A stretch of DNA of 64,000 bases from Sindora glabra. Taxonomy: Eukaryota > Streptophyta > Magnoliopsida > Fabales > Fabaceae. The position numbers were made by a program, and so were the translations under genes. The notes under the pieces are model-generated. The model saw nothing but the letters and a program-made list of their open reading frames with translations, had not been told where the DNA came from and did not search any database. Location: positions 55,642,876 to 55,706,875 of the forward strand of contig CM035231.1 in the NCBI GenBank assembly GCA_020226215.1, given 5' to 3'. Below, piece by piece: positions 63,445 through 64,000 of this stretch (position 1 is the first letter of the stretch; every line of letters begins with the position of its first letter).

Positions 63445-64000
63445 GTTAGCTTTTGACTAAATATATGAGACTCAGCACTCATTAGAAAAGTGCAAAATTT
63501 AAATGTAAAGATTTGTTTTACTTTTTGTATTTATCCTTCTAGTTTAGTTTTTAATTTCATAATCGACCATATGATTATCTTTCTTTTTGATGCAACTTTT
63601 ATAAGTTTGTAAGGTTAAGAAATTTAATTATATTCATCTTCTCTAATATTAAATGTAATATTATACATAAAATTTTAATAAATGTTCATTGCTTTTGTAG
63701 GTATTAGATTTAAGAATAATTTTCTAGGAAATGTTAACATTATATATTAATGTTAAGATTTGATTATGTGAGATTTAGCACTCACTAGAAAAATGAAAAA
63801 TTTAAATATAAGGATCTGTTTTACTTTTAATATTTATTCTTATAATTTAATTTTTATTCTTATAATCAATCATGTGGTTGTTGTTTTTCTAATTTTGATG
63901 CAACTTTTATAGGTTTGTAAAGTTAAAAAATTTTATTTTATTCATCTTCTCTGATACTTGACGTAATATCATATATAAAATTTTAATAAATACTTATTGC
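63445..64000. repeat. Tandem repeat of about 303 bp running off the window
   Basis: TGAGACTCAGCACTCATTAG (63466) recurs as TGAGATTTAGCACTCACTAG (63769), and the two copies stay parallel to the window end (TTGATGCAACTTTTATA, TTCATCTTCTCT, AAAATTTTAATAAAT). At least 1.8 copies are visible; the array may continue to the right. Confidence 0.85.

Overview
The window is nuclear DNA from a flowering plant, almost certainly a eudicot. The evidence is intron-split genes with GT-AG borders, plant-type proteins (eIF3k and a NACK-type kinesin-7 with the plant-specific C-terminal domain), tRNA-Met-primed Copia retrotransposons, very AT-rich spacers and many decayed transposons. I cannot name the species. 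I see no bacterial operon, CRISPR array, tRNA or rRNA gene. I found no convincing new biological system; the value lies in three genes and in well-readable transposon archaeology.

Layout. 1-1527: 5' part of a minus-strand Copia element running off the left edge. 1827-3111: the last three exons of a plus-strand gene I do not recognise; its upstream exons were not found, and the Copia copy sits where they would be expected. 3796-13080: an old plus-strand Copia element, itself split by a second Copia element (5733-9889) with a readable 5-bp target duplication. 13759-16552: complete eIF3k gene on the minus strand, 8 exons, 231 aa. 16.7-26.1 kb: AT-rich spacer with a hairpin-rich segment, a 33-bp minisatellite, a possible inverted-repeat element and a Mutator-like element with terminal inverted repeats and a 10-bp target duplication. 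26154-32364: complete kinesin-7 gene on the minus strand, 14 coding exons, 946 aa, with a probable 5'UTR exon near 33.2-33.5 kb carrying a short upstream ORF and a mitosis-type MSA motif. 33.5-52 kb: gene desert of microsatellites, small tandem duplications and MITE-like sequence. 52-61 kb: remains of a CACTA (En/Spm) transposon (TNP2 end, DUF4218 and DUF4216) apparently interrupted by a minus-strand Gypsy fragment. 62-64 kb: tandem repeats of about 235 bp and 303 bp, the latter continuing past the window.

How the genes relate: eIF3k (translation initiation) and the NACK-type kinesin (cytokinesis) are independent housekeeping and cell-cycle genes lying in the same orientation about 10 kb apart. 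Nothing suggests a joint pathway. All exon borders below were read by eye from splice signals and protein family similarity; no transcript data were available.
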